The translations under genes and the position numbers were made by a program. Under the pieces are notes generated by a model. It saw only the letters and a list, made by a program, of their open reading frames with translations. It was not told the origin of the DNA and made no database searches. Positions 1 to 6,303 of a stretch of DNA of 15,497 nucleotides are shown here, piece after piece. The DNA comes from an uncultured Collinsella sp. (GTDB lineage: Bacteria > Actinomycetota > Coriobacteriia > Coriobacteriales > Coriobacteriaceae), in contig URNK01000020.1 of assembly GCA_900549195.1 (NCBI GenBank), positions 1 through 15,497 of the forward strand, written 5' to 3'. Numbering within the stretch: the stretch's first letter is position 1; every line of letters starts with the position of its first letter.

Positions 1-43
1 TGAGCGCTAGTCTCGTGGGCTCGGAGATGTGTATAAGAGACAG
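1..43. other. Nextera i7 adapter with index (sequencing artefact)
   Basis: Bases 10-43 are the 34-nt Nextera read-2 transposon adapter, ending in the 19-bp mosaic end AGATGTGTATAAGAGACAG. Bases 2-9 (GAGCGCTA) are the reverse complement of an 8-nt i7 index, and base 1 is the end of the flow-cell sequence. None of this is genomic. It supplies the last residues (the familiar artefact peptide LLYTSPSPRD) of the leftward reading frame that runs off this end. Confidence 0.98.
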
Positions 44-522
44 ATGTTGCACATATCGATGCCGTGCAGGCAACAGGCGACGGGCTCGGTCATAGCACCC
101 TGCTCAAAGCTGGTGTGATCGCCCAACTTGTAGACTTGCTGCATATCGACGGAGCAGTACTCGGCAAAGCCGCCGTTAACGGTGGTACCGTAACCAGTCA
201 TATGCTCGCAGTAGTGGTTGATTCCGTCGCGGCAGGGTTCGCAGCAGCCGCAGGGATGGTTTGGGTCGATGCACACGCGATCGCCCGGTTTAAAGCCAGC
301 GACGTCGCTGCCCACGGCCTCGACAACGCCCGCAAACTCATGACCAAGGATCGTGGGCGGGGTAACGTCCGCTGCACCCTTGTCGCCTTCATAGATATGA
401 ACGTCGGTACCGCAGACGCCGCAAGCTTTGACGTTGATCAGAACGTCGCGCTTGCCCACGGCCGGCTTTGCCGATTCCTCGACTCTGAGGTCGTGCTTTC
501 CATAGAAGACCGCGCTTTTCAT
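44..522 (-). CDS. Zinc-dependent alcohol/polyol dehydrogenase, 3' end missing
   Basis: This is the N-terminal 159 residues of a medium-chain dehydrogenase (MDR family, sorbitol/threonine dehydrogenase-like), which oxidises an alcohol with NAD(P). Catalytic zinc ligands are visible: Cys37 in ACGVCGTD, His61-Glu62 in LGHEFAG, and Glu146 in TEPVAC. The structural zinc loop has Cys91, 94, 97 and 105 (Cys93 is extra). Family members are about 340-350 aa, so the Rossmann NAD domain lies beyond the contig end. Residue 160 and everything after it is translated adapter. The ATG at 522 has an AAGGAGT ribosome binding site at 533-527. The gene diverges from the PTS gene, and a palindromic operator candidate sits in its promoter, which suggests co-regulation with sugar uptake. 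The exact substrate cannot be told from this half. Confidence 0.9.
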
Positions 523-558
523 GGTGACTCCTTAACGTGGCGGTGAATGTTGTAACAA

Positions 559-587
559 AGTATAGGCATGTCTATAGATATAGACAA
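559..587 (-). promoter_or_regulatory. Probable promoter of the dehydrogenase gene
   Basis: On the minus strand, TTGTCT (587-582) and TATACT (564-559) are separated by exactly 17 bp. They match the sigma-70 consensus at 4 of 6 and 5 of 6 positions. The start codon lies 36 bp downstream of the -10. The 18-bp palindrome at 569-586 covers the spacer and most of the -35, so a bound repressor would block polymerase. Confidence 0.55.
569..586. promoter_or_regulatory. Palindromic operator candidate
   Basis: TGTCTATAGATATAGACA is a perfect palindrome of two 8-bp arms around GA. The sequence resembles sites of GntR-superfamily regulators of the HutC/TreR kind, which favour TTGTxTA-like half sites. The regulator itself is not in the window. 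Confidence 0.5.
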
Positions 588-590
588 GCA

Positions 591-604
591 CATCTATACA
601 AGTT
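591..604. promoter_or_regulatory. Operator candidate, left copy of an inverted pair
   Basis: CATCTATACAAGTT is the exact reverse complement of 718-731. Its TATACAAG core resembles the right arm of the 569-586 palindrome (TATAGACAAG), so all three sites may bind one protein. Confidence 0.45.
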
Positions 605-717
605 GAAAAGAAATATAAATTGCAGCCATCAACTATGTCAGATTTAGCAGGGGAAATACTGGACATATACCGTTTACGGCCAATAATCAACCGTTGACCG
701 ACCGTAGTATTTATACT

Positions 718-731
718 AACTTGTATAGATG
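718..731. promoter_or_regulatory. Operator candidate, right copy of an inverted pair
   Basis: AACTTGTATAGATG matches 591-604 perfectly in inverse orientation, 113 bp apart. It lies about 150 bp upstream of the permease start. A repressor bound here could act as a roadblock or loop with the sites near 569-604. Confidence 0.45.
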
Positions 732-878
732 AGTGATGTGATAAAACGTAAGTGCAAGAAGTCAGGGAAGCGGGCCCACCCGTCCTATTGCACGAGGTAC
801 ACGCAAACGGCGCGTCTGCGGTCTCGAGTGAAGCCAAAACCGCAGCCGCTCCGAATGAAGAGAGGGGGATTCCCCGTC

Positions 879-2489
879 ATGATGCAAAAGATACAACGTT
901 TCGGCGGTGCAATGTACACGCCTGCAATTCTTTTCGCATTTTCCGGAATCGTTGTCGGCCTGGGTACGTTGTTTACCACCGAGGCGATCTTTGGCGAGAT
1001 GGCCACTGCGGGCCATCTTTGGTTTGATTGCTGGAATGTGCTGCTCCAGGGTGGTTGGACGCTCTTTAACCAGATGCCGTTGCTGTTTTGCGTAGCGTTG
1101 CCAATCTCGCTCGCGAACAAGCAGAACGCTCGCTGCTGCATGGAGGCTTTGGCCATCTACCTTACCTTCAACTACTTTGTAAGCACAATCTTGGGGCAGT
1201 GGGGCCCTGTCTTTGGGGTCGACTACTCTGTCGAGGCGGGCAGCGGTACTGGCCTTGCCACTATCGCAAGCATCAAAACGCTTGATATGGGCATCATGGG
1301 CGCGCTTATCATTTCAGGTATCGCCACGATGCTTCACAACAAGTACTTCGACACCGAACTTCCTGAGTGGCTGGGCGTGTTCTCGGGCTCCGTGTTCATC
1401 TATATGATCGGTTTCTTCGTTATGGTTCCGGTCGCTCTTATCGCCTGCCTGGTGTGGCCGCATGTTCAGGCTGCTATCGCCGCCTTCCAGGGATTCATCC
1501 TTTCCGCCGGTACGTTTGGCGTGGGCGTCTTCGCTTTCTTCGAGCGCGTGCTGATCCCTACAGGCCTTCACCACTTTATCTATACGCCGTTCTATTACGA
1601 CAACGCGGCGGTCAATGGCGGCATCTTTGCTGCTTGGGCCAACATCCTGCCCCAACTGGCTGCCGATCCGAGCATTGCTCTTAAGGATGCCGCACCCTGG
1701 GCTGCCTATACCTGCCCTGGTTGGACTAAGGTCTTCGGCTCGCTTGGCGTCGCCATTGCGTTTTATATGACCGCCAAACCCGAGCGCAAGCAGCGCGTCA
1801 AGGCTCTGCTGATCCCGGTCACCCTTACCGCTATGCTTTGCGGTATTACCGAGCCGCTTGACTTCACCTTCCTGTTCATCGCGCCCGGCCTGTTCGTCGT
1901 CCACTGCGTGCTCGGAGCGCTTGGTTGCATGGCTCAAAACCTCCTTGGCGTCGTGGGTATCTTCGACGGCGGCATCATCTCGATGCTCTCGTGGGACTGG
2001 CTGCCCCTTTGGGCCGCACACGGTCTGCAGTACGCCATCTCCATCCTTGTCGGTCTGTGCTTTACCGCTCTTTGGGTTGTGGTCTTCCGTTTCCTGATCG
2101 TCAAGTTCGACTTTAAGACCCCCGGTCGCGAGGATGACGATGTTGAGGTCGAGCTCAAGTCCAAGGCCGACTACAAGCAAAAGCAGGGCGGTGCTGCTGC
2201 TGGCAAATCGGCCGCCCAGAGTAAAGATGATGAGCGCTTGGTGCTTGCCGAGAACATCCTCGATCTGCTCGGTGGCACGGATAACATCATCGATGTAACG
2301 AACTGCGCTACCCGTCTGCGCGTTAACGTCAAGGACAAGAGCGTCGTTGCACCCGAGGCTTCCTTCAAGGCGATCGGTACGCATGGCTTGGTGGTCCAAG
2401 GTCAGTCAATCCAGGTCATCATCGGCCTTAGCGTCCCGCAAGTTCGCGAGAAGTTCGAGAGTCTTCTGAAGTTCGAGAGTCTTCTGTAA
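879..2489 (+). CDS. malP: Alpha-glucoside (maltose-type) PTS permease, EIICB
   Basis: This inner-membrane permease imports an alpha-glucoside and phosphorylates it at C6 with phosphate passed from HPr and EIIA. The protein is 536 aa. Residues 1 to about 420 are the multi-span EIIC domain, including the conserved GITEPLDFTFLF. A charged linker follows, then the EIIB domain with its phosphorylated cysteine Cys476 in DVTNCATRLRV. No EIIA domain is fused, so a separate Glc-type EIIA must serve it. The start was set at ATG 879 (MMQKIQRFG) because MalP/GlvC proteins begin this way and AGAGGGGG precedes it at 861-868. An in-frame extension back to 729 is not conserved-looking. The last six residues are an exact duplicate of the preceding six (KFESLL). 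The GH4 hydrolase follows 155 bp downstream. Maltose is the best-guess substrate, but other alpha-glucosides are possible. Confidence 0.92.
   Translation: MMQKIQRFGGAMYTPAILFAFSGIVVGLGTLFTTEAIFGEMATAGHLWFDCWNVLLQGGWTLFNQMPLLFCVALPISLANKQNARCCMEALAIYLTFNYFVSTILGQWGPVFGVDYSVEAGSGTGLATIASIKTLDMGIMGALIISGIATMLHNKYFDTELPEWLGVFSGSVFIYMIGFFVMVPVALIACLVWPHVQAAIAAFQGFILSAGTFGVGVFAFFERVLIPTGLHHFIYTPFYYDNAAVNGGIFAAWANILPQLAADPSIALKDAAPWAAYTCPGWTKVFGSLGVAIAFYMTAKPERKQRVKALLIPVTLTAMLCGITEPLDFTFLFIAPGLFVVHCVLGALGCMAQNLLGVVGIFDGGIISMLSWDWLPLWAAHGLQYAISILVGLCFTALWVVVFRFLIVKFDFKTPGREDDDVEVELKSKADYKQKQGGAAAGKSAAQSKDDERLVLAENILDLLGGTDNIIDVTNCATRLRVNVKDKSVVAPEASFKAIGTHGLVVQGQSIQVIIGLSVPQVREKFESLLKFESLL
2451..2486 (+). 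repeat. 18-bp exact tandem duplication at the end of the PTS gene
   Basis: AAGTTCGAGAGTCTTCTG occurs twice back to back (2451-2468 and 2469-2486), immediately before the TAA. It adds KFESLL in frame to the EIIB C-terminus. The copies are identical, which suggests a recent slippage event. Confidence 0.95.
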
Positions 2490-2507
2490 ACCATCGTCCA
2501 TCGAAAC

Positions 2508-2547
2508 AATCGGCCTTGCAGAGCCGGTATGCACCGCAAGGCCGATT
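2508..2547 (+). other. Intercistronic hairpin between PTS and GH4 genes
   Basis: AATCGGCCTTGC (2508-2519) pairs perfectly with GCAAGGCCGATT (2536-2547) around a 16-nt loop. What follows (CTAGAGATAAAAAA) has no U-run, so it is not a clear intrinsic terminator. In a permease-enzyme operon such a hairpin may protect the 3' end of a processed message or attenuate the downstream gene. Confidence 0.6.
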
Positions 2548-2644
2548 CTAGAGATAAAAAACTCCACTTCTAGGTAACAATTCCAAACCGTGCAGGCCGC
2601 GTACGGGGATGGATTGAGCAAGCGGCCAGAATGAGGAGGACATC

Positions 2645-3988
2645 ATGTCCAAGAAAAACTATGCCGTGACCATTGCCGGCGGTGGCTCTACCTTCACCCC
2701 GGGCATCGCTCTGATGCTGCTTGAGGAGCGCGACCGCTTTCCGGTCAACAAGGTGACCTTCTACGATAACAACGCCGAGCGCCAGGAGACCGTGGCCAAG
2801 GCCTGCGAGATCTACTTCCACGAGAACGCCCCCGAGGTTGAGTTTAGCTACACCACCGACCCCGAGACTGCATTCACCGGGACCGATTTCGTCCTTGCTC
2901 ACATCCGCGTCGGCCTGTACGCCATGCGTGAGCTCGACGAGAAGATTCCTCTCAAGTACGGCTGCGTTGGCCAAGAGACCTGCGGTGCCGGCGGTATCGC
3001 CTACGGCATGCGCTCCATCGGTGGTGTCATCGAGATCCTCGACTACATGGAGAAGTACAGCCCCAACGCCTGGATGCTCAACTACTCCAACCCCGCGGCC
3101 ATCGTCGCCGAGGCCTGCCGCGTGCTGCGCCCCAACAGCCGCATCATCAACATCTGCGACATGCCGATCGACCTTATGGATAAGATGAGCCGTATGTGCG
3201 GCATCAAGGATCGTCGCGAGCTGCAGTATAGCTACTACGGCCTCAACCACTTTGGTTGGTGGAGCAAGATCTACGACAAGGACGGCAACGACCTCATGCC
3301 GCAGATTAAGGAGCACATGGCTAAGAACGGCTACCTGGACGGCATCGAGCACGAGGCCGGTAAGGAGCAGCATGTCGAGGAGAGCTGGATTCACACCTTC
3401 GGCAAGGCCAAGGATGTCTATGCTGTCGATCCCGAGACGATTCCCAATACCTACCTCAAGTATTACCTGTACCCGGACTATGTCGTCGAGACGTCTGACC
3501 CCAACTACACTCGCGCCAATGAGGTTATGGACGGCCGCGAGAAGAAGGTCTTTGGCGCTTGCCGCGACATCATCGCCAAGGGTACGGCTAAAGACGGCGG
3601 CTTTGAGCCAGATGTACATGCCAACTACATCGTCGACCTTGCCTGCGCACTGGCCGAGAACACGCTCGAGCGCTTCCTGCTGATCGTCCCCAACGATGGC
3701 GCTGTGCCCAACTTCGACCCGACGGCCATGGTCGAGGTGCCTTGCATCGTCGGTTCCAACGGCTTTGAGAAGATCTGCCAGGGTCCGATCCCGCAGTTCC
3801 AGAAGGGCCTGATGGAGCAGCAGGTTTCCGTCGAGAAGCTCGTTGTCCAGGCTTGGGTCGAGGGCAGCTACCAGAAGCTCTGGCAGGCGCTCACGCTCTC
3901 CAAGACCATTCCTTCGGCAAGCGTTGCCAAGCAGATCCTGGACGAGCTCATCGAGGCCAACAAGGATTTCTGGCCCGAGCTTAAGTAA
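2645..3988 (+). CDS. malA: 6-phospho-alpha-glucosidase, glycoside hydrolase family 4
   Basis: This cytoplasmic enzyme cleaves alpha-glucoside 6-phosphates, such as maltose 6-phosphate, delivered by the PTS permease upstream. GH4 uses a redox-assisted mechanism needing NAD+ and a divalent metal (Mn2+). The 447-aa length is normal. Visible features are the Rossmann nucleotide loop AGGGSTFTPG (11-20), the metal/acid motif Cys171-Asp172-Met-Pro, His202 in GLNHFGWW, and Tyr270 in NTYLKYYL at the position of the catalytic base. The CDMP motif and overall similarity to GlvA/MalA place it with the alpha-specific enzymes rather than the 6-phospho-beta-glucosidases. ATG 2645 has AGGAGGA at 2634-2640. 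Compared with the remembered B. subtilis protein it has about five extra residues near 231-246. No clear terminator follows before ychF. Confidence 0.95.
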   Translation: MSKKNYAVTIAGGGSTFTPGIALMLLEERDRFPVNKVTFYDNNAERQETVAKACEIYFHENAPEVEFSYTTDPETAFTGTDFVLAHIRVGLYAMRELDEKIPLKYGCVGQETCGAGGIAYGMRSIGGVIEILDYMEKYSPNAWMLNYSNPAAIVAEACRVLRPNSRIINICDMPIDLMDKMSRMCGIKDRRELQYSYYGLNHFGWWSKIYDKDGNDLMPQIKEHMAKNGYLDGIEHEAGKEQHVEESWIHTFGKAKDVYAVDPETIPNTYLKYYLYPDYVVETSDPNYTRANEVMDGREKKVFGACRDIIAKGTAKDGGFEPDVHANYIVDLACALAENTLERFLLIVPNDGAVPNFDPTAMVEVPCIVGSNGFEKICQGPIPQFQKGLMEQQVSVEKLVVQAWVEGSYQKLWQALTLSKTIPSASVAKQILDELIEANKDFWPELK

Positions 3989-4072
3989 GGACTACTGTCT
4001 CGAACCCTCACGCATCTCTGCTTCATTTGCGCCGTCGTGGTGTCCGGATTCGCCCGGATGCTGCGGCGGCGC

Positions 4073-4078
4073 TATACT
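4073..4078 (+). promoter_or_regulatory. Possible -10 element for ychF
   Basis: TATACT lies 38 bp before the ychF start in the 127-bp gap after the GH4 gene. No good -35 is seen 16-18 bp upstream (TCGCCC region). A small hairpin TCCGG...CCGGA (4043-4058) lies where the -35 would be. Confidence 0.3.
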
Positions 4079-4115
4079 TATGCAGTTTGAAGTACCTGTA
4101 CCAAAAGGAGCTGTC

Positions 4116-5192
4116 GTGTCCCTTTCCATCGGTATCGTGGGCCTGCCCAACGTGGGCAAGTCGACGCTGTTCACCGCGCTTACCAAAAAGACCGGCCTTG
4201 CCGCCAACTACCCGTTTGCCACGATCGACCCCAATGTGGGCATCGTCGATGTGCCCGATAGCCGCCTGCAAAAGCTCGCCGACATCGTCAACCCCGGTCG
4301 CATTGTGCCGGCGACGGTCGAGTTTGTCGACATCGCTGGTCTGGTGAAGGGCGCTAACGAGGGCGAGGGCCTGGGCAACCAGTTCCTGGCCAACATTCGC
4401 GAGACCGACGCCATCTGCGAGGTCGTGCGCTACTTTAAGGACCCCAACGTCATGCGTGAGGTGGGCCGCACGGGCGAGTTCGTCGATCCCGCCGGCGATG
4501 CCGACACCATCATGACCGAGCTCATCCTGGCCGACATGGGCACGCTCGAGAAGCAGCTGCCCAAGCTCGAGAAGGAGGCCAAGCGCGACAAGGAGCTCAT
4601 GCCCAAGTTCGAGGTCGCCAAGCGCCTGCTTGCCTGGCTCAACGAGGGCAAGCGCGCCGCATCCATGGAGATGACCGACGAGGAGCGTGCCGCCGCCAAG
4701 GGGCTGTTCCTGCTCACCATGAAGCCCATCCTGTATGTGGCCAACGTGGACGAGGATATGCTCAACGACGACCTGGCGCCCATCGATGGCGTCAAGCCGT
4801 TGCCCATCTGCGCCAAGATTGAGGCCGAGCTTTCCGAGCTCGATCCCGAGGACGCCGCCGACTACCTGGAGAGCCTGGGCCTGGAACAGCCCGGTCTGGA
4901 CGTGCTCGCGCAGGCGGCCTATAAGCTGCTCGGTCTGCAGTCGTTCTTTACGGCCGGCGAGATGGAGGTCAAGGCCTGGACGGTTCGTCAGGGCGCGACC
5001 GCCCCGCAGGCCGCCGGCGTCATCCACACCGATTTTGAGCGCGGCTTTATTAAGGCCGAGGTCATTGGCTATGACGACTACATCGAGCTCGGCGGTGAGC
5101 AGGGCGCCAAGGCCGCCGGCAAACTGCGTATTGAGGGCAAGGACTATGTTATGGCCGATGGCGACGTCGTGCACTTCCGCTTTAATGTGTAA
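4116..5192 (+). CDS. ychF: Redox-regulated ATPase/GTPase YchF (Obg family)
   Basis: This is a universally conserved P-loop NTPase that associates with ribosomes and prefers ATP. The protein is 358 aa (family about 363). Motifs in order are G1 GLPNVGKST near the N-terminus, the NYPFATI switch region, G3 DIAGLVKGA, and the altered G4 NVDE in place of NKxD, which is typical of YchF. A helical coiled insert (EKQLPKLEKEAKR) and a C-terminal TGS domain with DFERGFIKAEV follow. The start is GTG 4116, giving MSLSIGIVGLPN as in homologues, with AAGGAG at 4105-4110. An open frame extends back to 3843 but overlaps the GH4 gene and is not family sequence. The DUF1648 gene begins 11 nt after the stop, so the two are probably co-transcribed. 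Confidence 0.96.
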   Translation: MSLSIGIVGLPNVGKSTLFTALTKKTGLAANYPFATIDPNVGIVDVPDSRLQKLADIVNPGRIVPATVEFVDIAGLVKGANEGEGLGNQFLANIRETDAICEVVRYFKDPNVMREVGRTGEFVDPAGDADTIMTELILADMGTLEKQLPKLEKEAKRDKELMPKFEVAKRLLAWLNEGKRAASMEMTDEERAAAKGLFLLTMKPILYVANVDEDMLNDDLAPIDGVKPLPICAKIEAELSELDPEDAADYLESLGLEQPGLDVLAQAAYKLLGLQSFFTAGEMEVKAWTVRQGATAPQAAGVIHTDFERGFIKAEVIGYDDYIELGGEQGAKAAGKLRIEGKDYVMADGDVVHFRFNV

Positions 5193-5203
5193 GGACGACG
5201 CGC

Positions 5204-5587
5204 ATGTTTAAATATGGCAAAAAAGCTGGCTACATGGGTATTGCGCTGCTCGTACTTGCGGTGATTCCGCTGGTGGTTGCAGCGTTTGTTATCCCCAACA
5301 TTGGCCCCGAGGTGGCAACGAAGTTTAACGCAGCCGGCGAGGTGACGCGCTGGGGCAAGAGCTACGAGCTGCTGGCACTGCCGGTGCTCAACCTACTGCT
5401 GAGCGTGGCGACGTACTTTACGGCGGGACGCCAGGCAAAGAACAACGAGGACTCCGCTGTGATGGCACGTCTTGCGTGCGAGCGCTACCTGCGCAACGGT
5501 TGCATCACGGGCGTGTTCCTCAACGTGATCAACGTTTACTTTATGTACTCGGCGATTACCGGAACGGGCTTTGGCTTTGGTTTCTAA
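5204..5587 (+). CDS. Small DUF1648-type membrane protein
   Basis: This 127-aa protein has about three hydrophobic segments: roughly residues 10-31, 53-73 and 97-121. The stretch KFNAAGEVTRWGKS resembles the DUF1648 signature (H/KFN-x-x-G-x-x-x-x-W/Y-G), found alone or at the N-terminus of SdpI-like immunity proteins. The biochemical role of stand-alone DUF1648 proteins is not established. AAGGA at 5191-5195 overlaps the ychF stop codon, and the ATG follows 8 nt later, so translation may be coupled to ychF. It ends in a Gly-Phe-rich tail (GTGFGFGF). The gene converges with the leftward HAD-like gene only 9 bp away. Confidence 0.75.
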   Translation: MFKYGKKAGYMGIALLVLAVIPLVVAAFVIPNIGPEVATKFNAAGEVTRWGKSYELLALPVLNLLLSVATYFTAGRQAKNNEDSAVMARLACERYLRNGCITGVFLNVINVYFMYSAITGTGFGFGF

Positions 5588-5596
5588 CTTGTCCTT

Positions 5597-5986
5597 TTAG
5601 GCAACGAGTCTGCACGCATATTCAATGGCTGCTGCGAGGCCGCCGCTCGATCGTGGTTTAAATACCATGTCGGCGGCGGCCTCGTTTTCGTATCCGGCGC
5701 CGCGAAGGGCGAGTGCGATACCGGCTTCGAGGAGAAGGGGCAGGCCATGTTGGCTGGTTGCTATTACTACGGTCTGGTCAAGGGTGCAGCCGTGCGTTCG
5801 GCATTGAGAGACGAGCTCGCCTCTCGCCGGGTCGGGGAGCAGTGCGGTCGCAACACGGCTCGATAGCAACGCAAAGGCCGTTCGTTCGTCTGGGGAAAGG
5901 CATTCGGCCTCAACGACGACAAGCTTGGGTTGCACGCCGTCTGTGCAGCGTGATTTTTGACGCATGCAAATTGAGCAAGCCGACAT
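5597..5986 (-). CDS. HAD-like mini-protein lacking catalytic residues
   Basis: This is a 129-aa protein of unknown function. Its second half reads like the C-terminus of a HAD-superfamily phosphatase: LLLEAGIALAL, then EAAADMVFKPRSSGGLAAAIEYA, matching the usual 'D-x-x-M-L-x-x-A-G ... A-A-D-x-V ... G-G-V-A-x-A-I-E' pattern. The catalytic motifs are not conserved. Where motif I (D-x-D) would lie there is LVVVEAECL, motif III Lys is Arg-like (RGELV), and the GDxxND loop is TSQHG. The cap domain is missing. It is probably a pseudoenzyme or a degenerate remnant, although the frame is intact. The N-terminus has Cys4, Cys7 and Cys14. ATG 5986 was chosen because AGGAG lies at 5997-5993; an upstream ATG at 6010 has no such site. 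It diverges from the XRE gene across a 26-bp palindrome. Confidence 0.6.
   Translation of the reverse strand: MSACSICMRQKSRCTDGVQPKLVVVEAECLSPDERTAFALLSSRVATALLPDPARGELVSQCRTHGCTLDQTVVIATSQHGLPLLLEAGIALALRGAGYENEAAADMVFKPRSSGGLAAAIEYACRLVA
5635..5689 (+). terminator. Intrinsic terminator for ychF-DUF1648, inside the opposing gene
   Basis: CGAGGCCGCCGC (5635-5646) pairs perfectly with GCGGCGGCCTCG (5673-5684), and TTTT follows on the plus strand. The 26-nt loop contains a smaller TGGT/ACCA pair. It lies 48 bp after the DUF1648 stop but within the 3' coding part of the leftward HAD-like gene (the AAADMVF...GGLAAA region). The U-tract is short. Confidence 0.6.
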
Positions 5987-6008
5987 AGAAAACTCCTGTA
6001 TATTCGGC

Positions 6009-6034
6009 AAAACGTAAACTATAGTTTACGTTTT
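6009..6034. promoter_or_regulatory. 26-bp perfect palindrome, operator of the divergent pair
   Basis: Two 11-bp arms (AAAACGTAAAC and its complement) flank the self-complementary centre TATA. The centre creates TATAGT on both strands, a possible -10 for each divergent gene, though no good -35 is visible. The long two-fold symmetric site beside a small XRE protein suggests autoregulation that also controls the HAD-like gene. Confidence 0.65.
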
Positions 6035-6062
6035 TGTTTTGCTCCATTTCAAACTCGTCTGC

Positions 6063-6281
6063 ATGAATGAACATGCGAAACAGATTCTTGGCGAGCGAGT
6101 CGAGCGGACGCGCAAGGCACTTGGTATCTCCAAGGTCGATTTTTGCGTGGCGACAGGAATTAGCCGACCGTATCTCGACCAAATCGAAAGCGGAAAGGCA
6201 AACAGTACGCTCGAGATTTTGTTTAAACTTGCGCCTGCGCTTGGCATGACGGTGTCAGAACTTCTCGAGGGCATCGAATAG
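6063..6281 (+). CDS. Small XRE-family helix-turn-helix regulator
   Basis: This 72-aa protein is essentially one Cro/C1-type DNA-binding domain. ILGERVERTRKALGISK is followed by the helix-turn-helix VDFCVATGISRPYLDQIESG and then ANSTLEILFKLAPALGMTVSELL. It probably binds the palindrome 29 bp upstream as a dimer and represses its own promoter and that of the divergent gene. ATG 6063 gives the usual family N-terminus. A TTG at 6039 in frame is possible, but neither start has a good Shine-Dalgarno sequence, unlike the surrounding genes, so translation may be weak or the leader very short. It resembles R-M controller proteins and antitoxin-type regulators in size, but no toxin or R-M gene adjoins it. 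Confidence 0.8.
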   Translation: MNEHAKQILGERVERTRKALGISKVDFCVATGISRPYLDQIESGKANSTLEILFKLAPALGMTVSELLEGIE

Positions 6282-6303
6282 GGGATACCCGTCGACAGCT
6301 GAA

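Larger units (their letters stand above)
523..878. promoter_or_regulatory. Divergent regulatory region between dehydrogenase and PTS genes
   Basis: This 356-bp gap holds the leftward dehydrogenase promoter, one 18-bp palindrome (569-586), and a 14-bp inverted pair (591-604 and 718-731). There is also a 14-bp palindrome TAGTATTTATACTA at 705-718. The left part, about 540-735, is AT-rich. From about 735 to 870 it becomes GC-rich leader sequence that can be read in frame with the permease but shows no conserved protein features. No convincing rightward -35/-10 pair was found. TTAGCA (644-649) with TATACC (666-671) is a weak option, 16 bp apart. Confidence 0.6.

Noticed and set aside
729..878. 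50-residue N-terminal extension of the PTS permease from ATG 729
   Set aside because: The sequence is basic and unlike MalP proteins, which begin MMQKIQRFG. A good ribosome binding site precedes ATG 879, and the extension would start inside the operator region.
3843..4115. Upstream extension of ychF
   Set aside because: It overlaps the GH4 gene out of frame and is not YchF sequence. GTG 4116 with AAGGAG gives the conserved start.
5713..5988. 91-aa rightward frame across the HAD-like gene
   Set aside because: No ribosome binding site and no protein-like pattern; the leftward frame has both.
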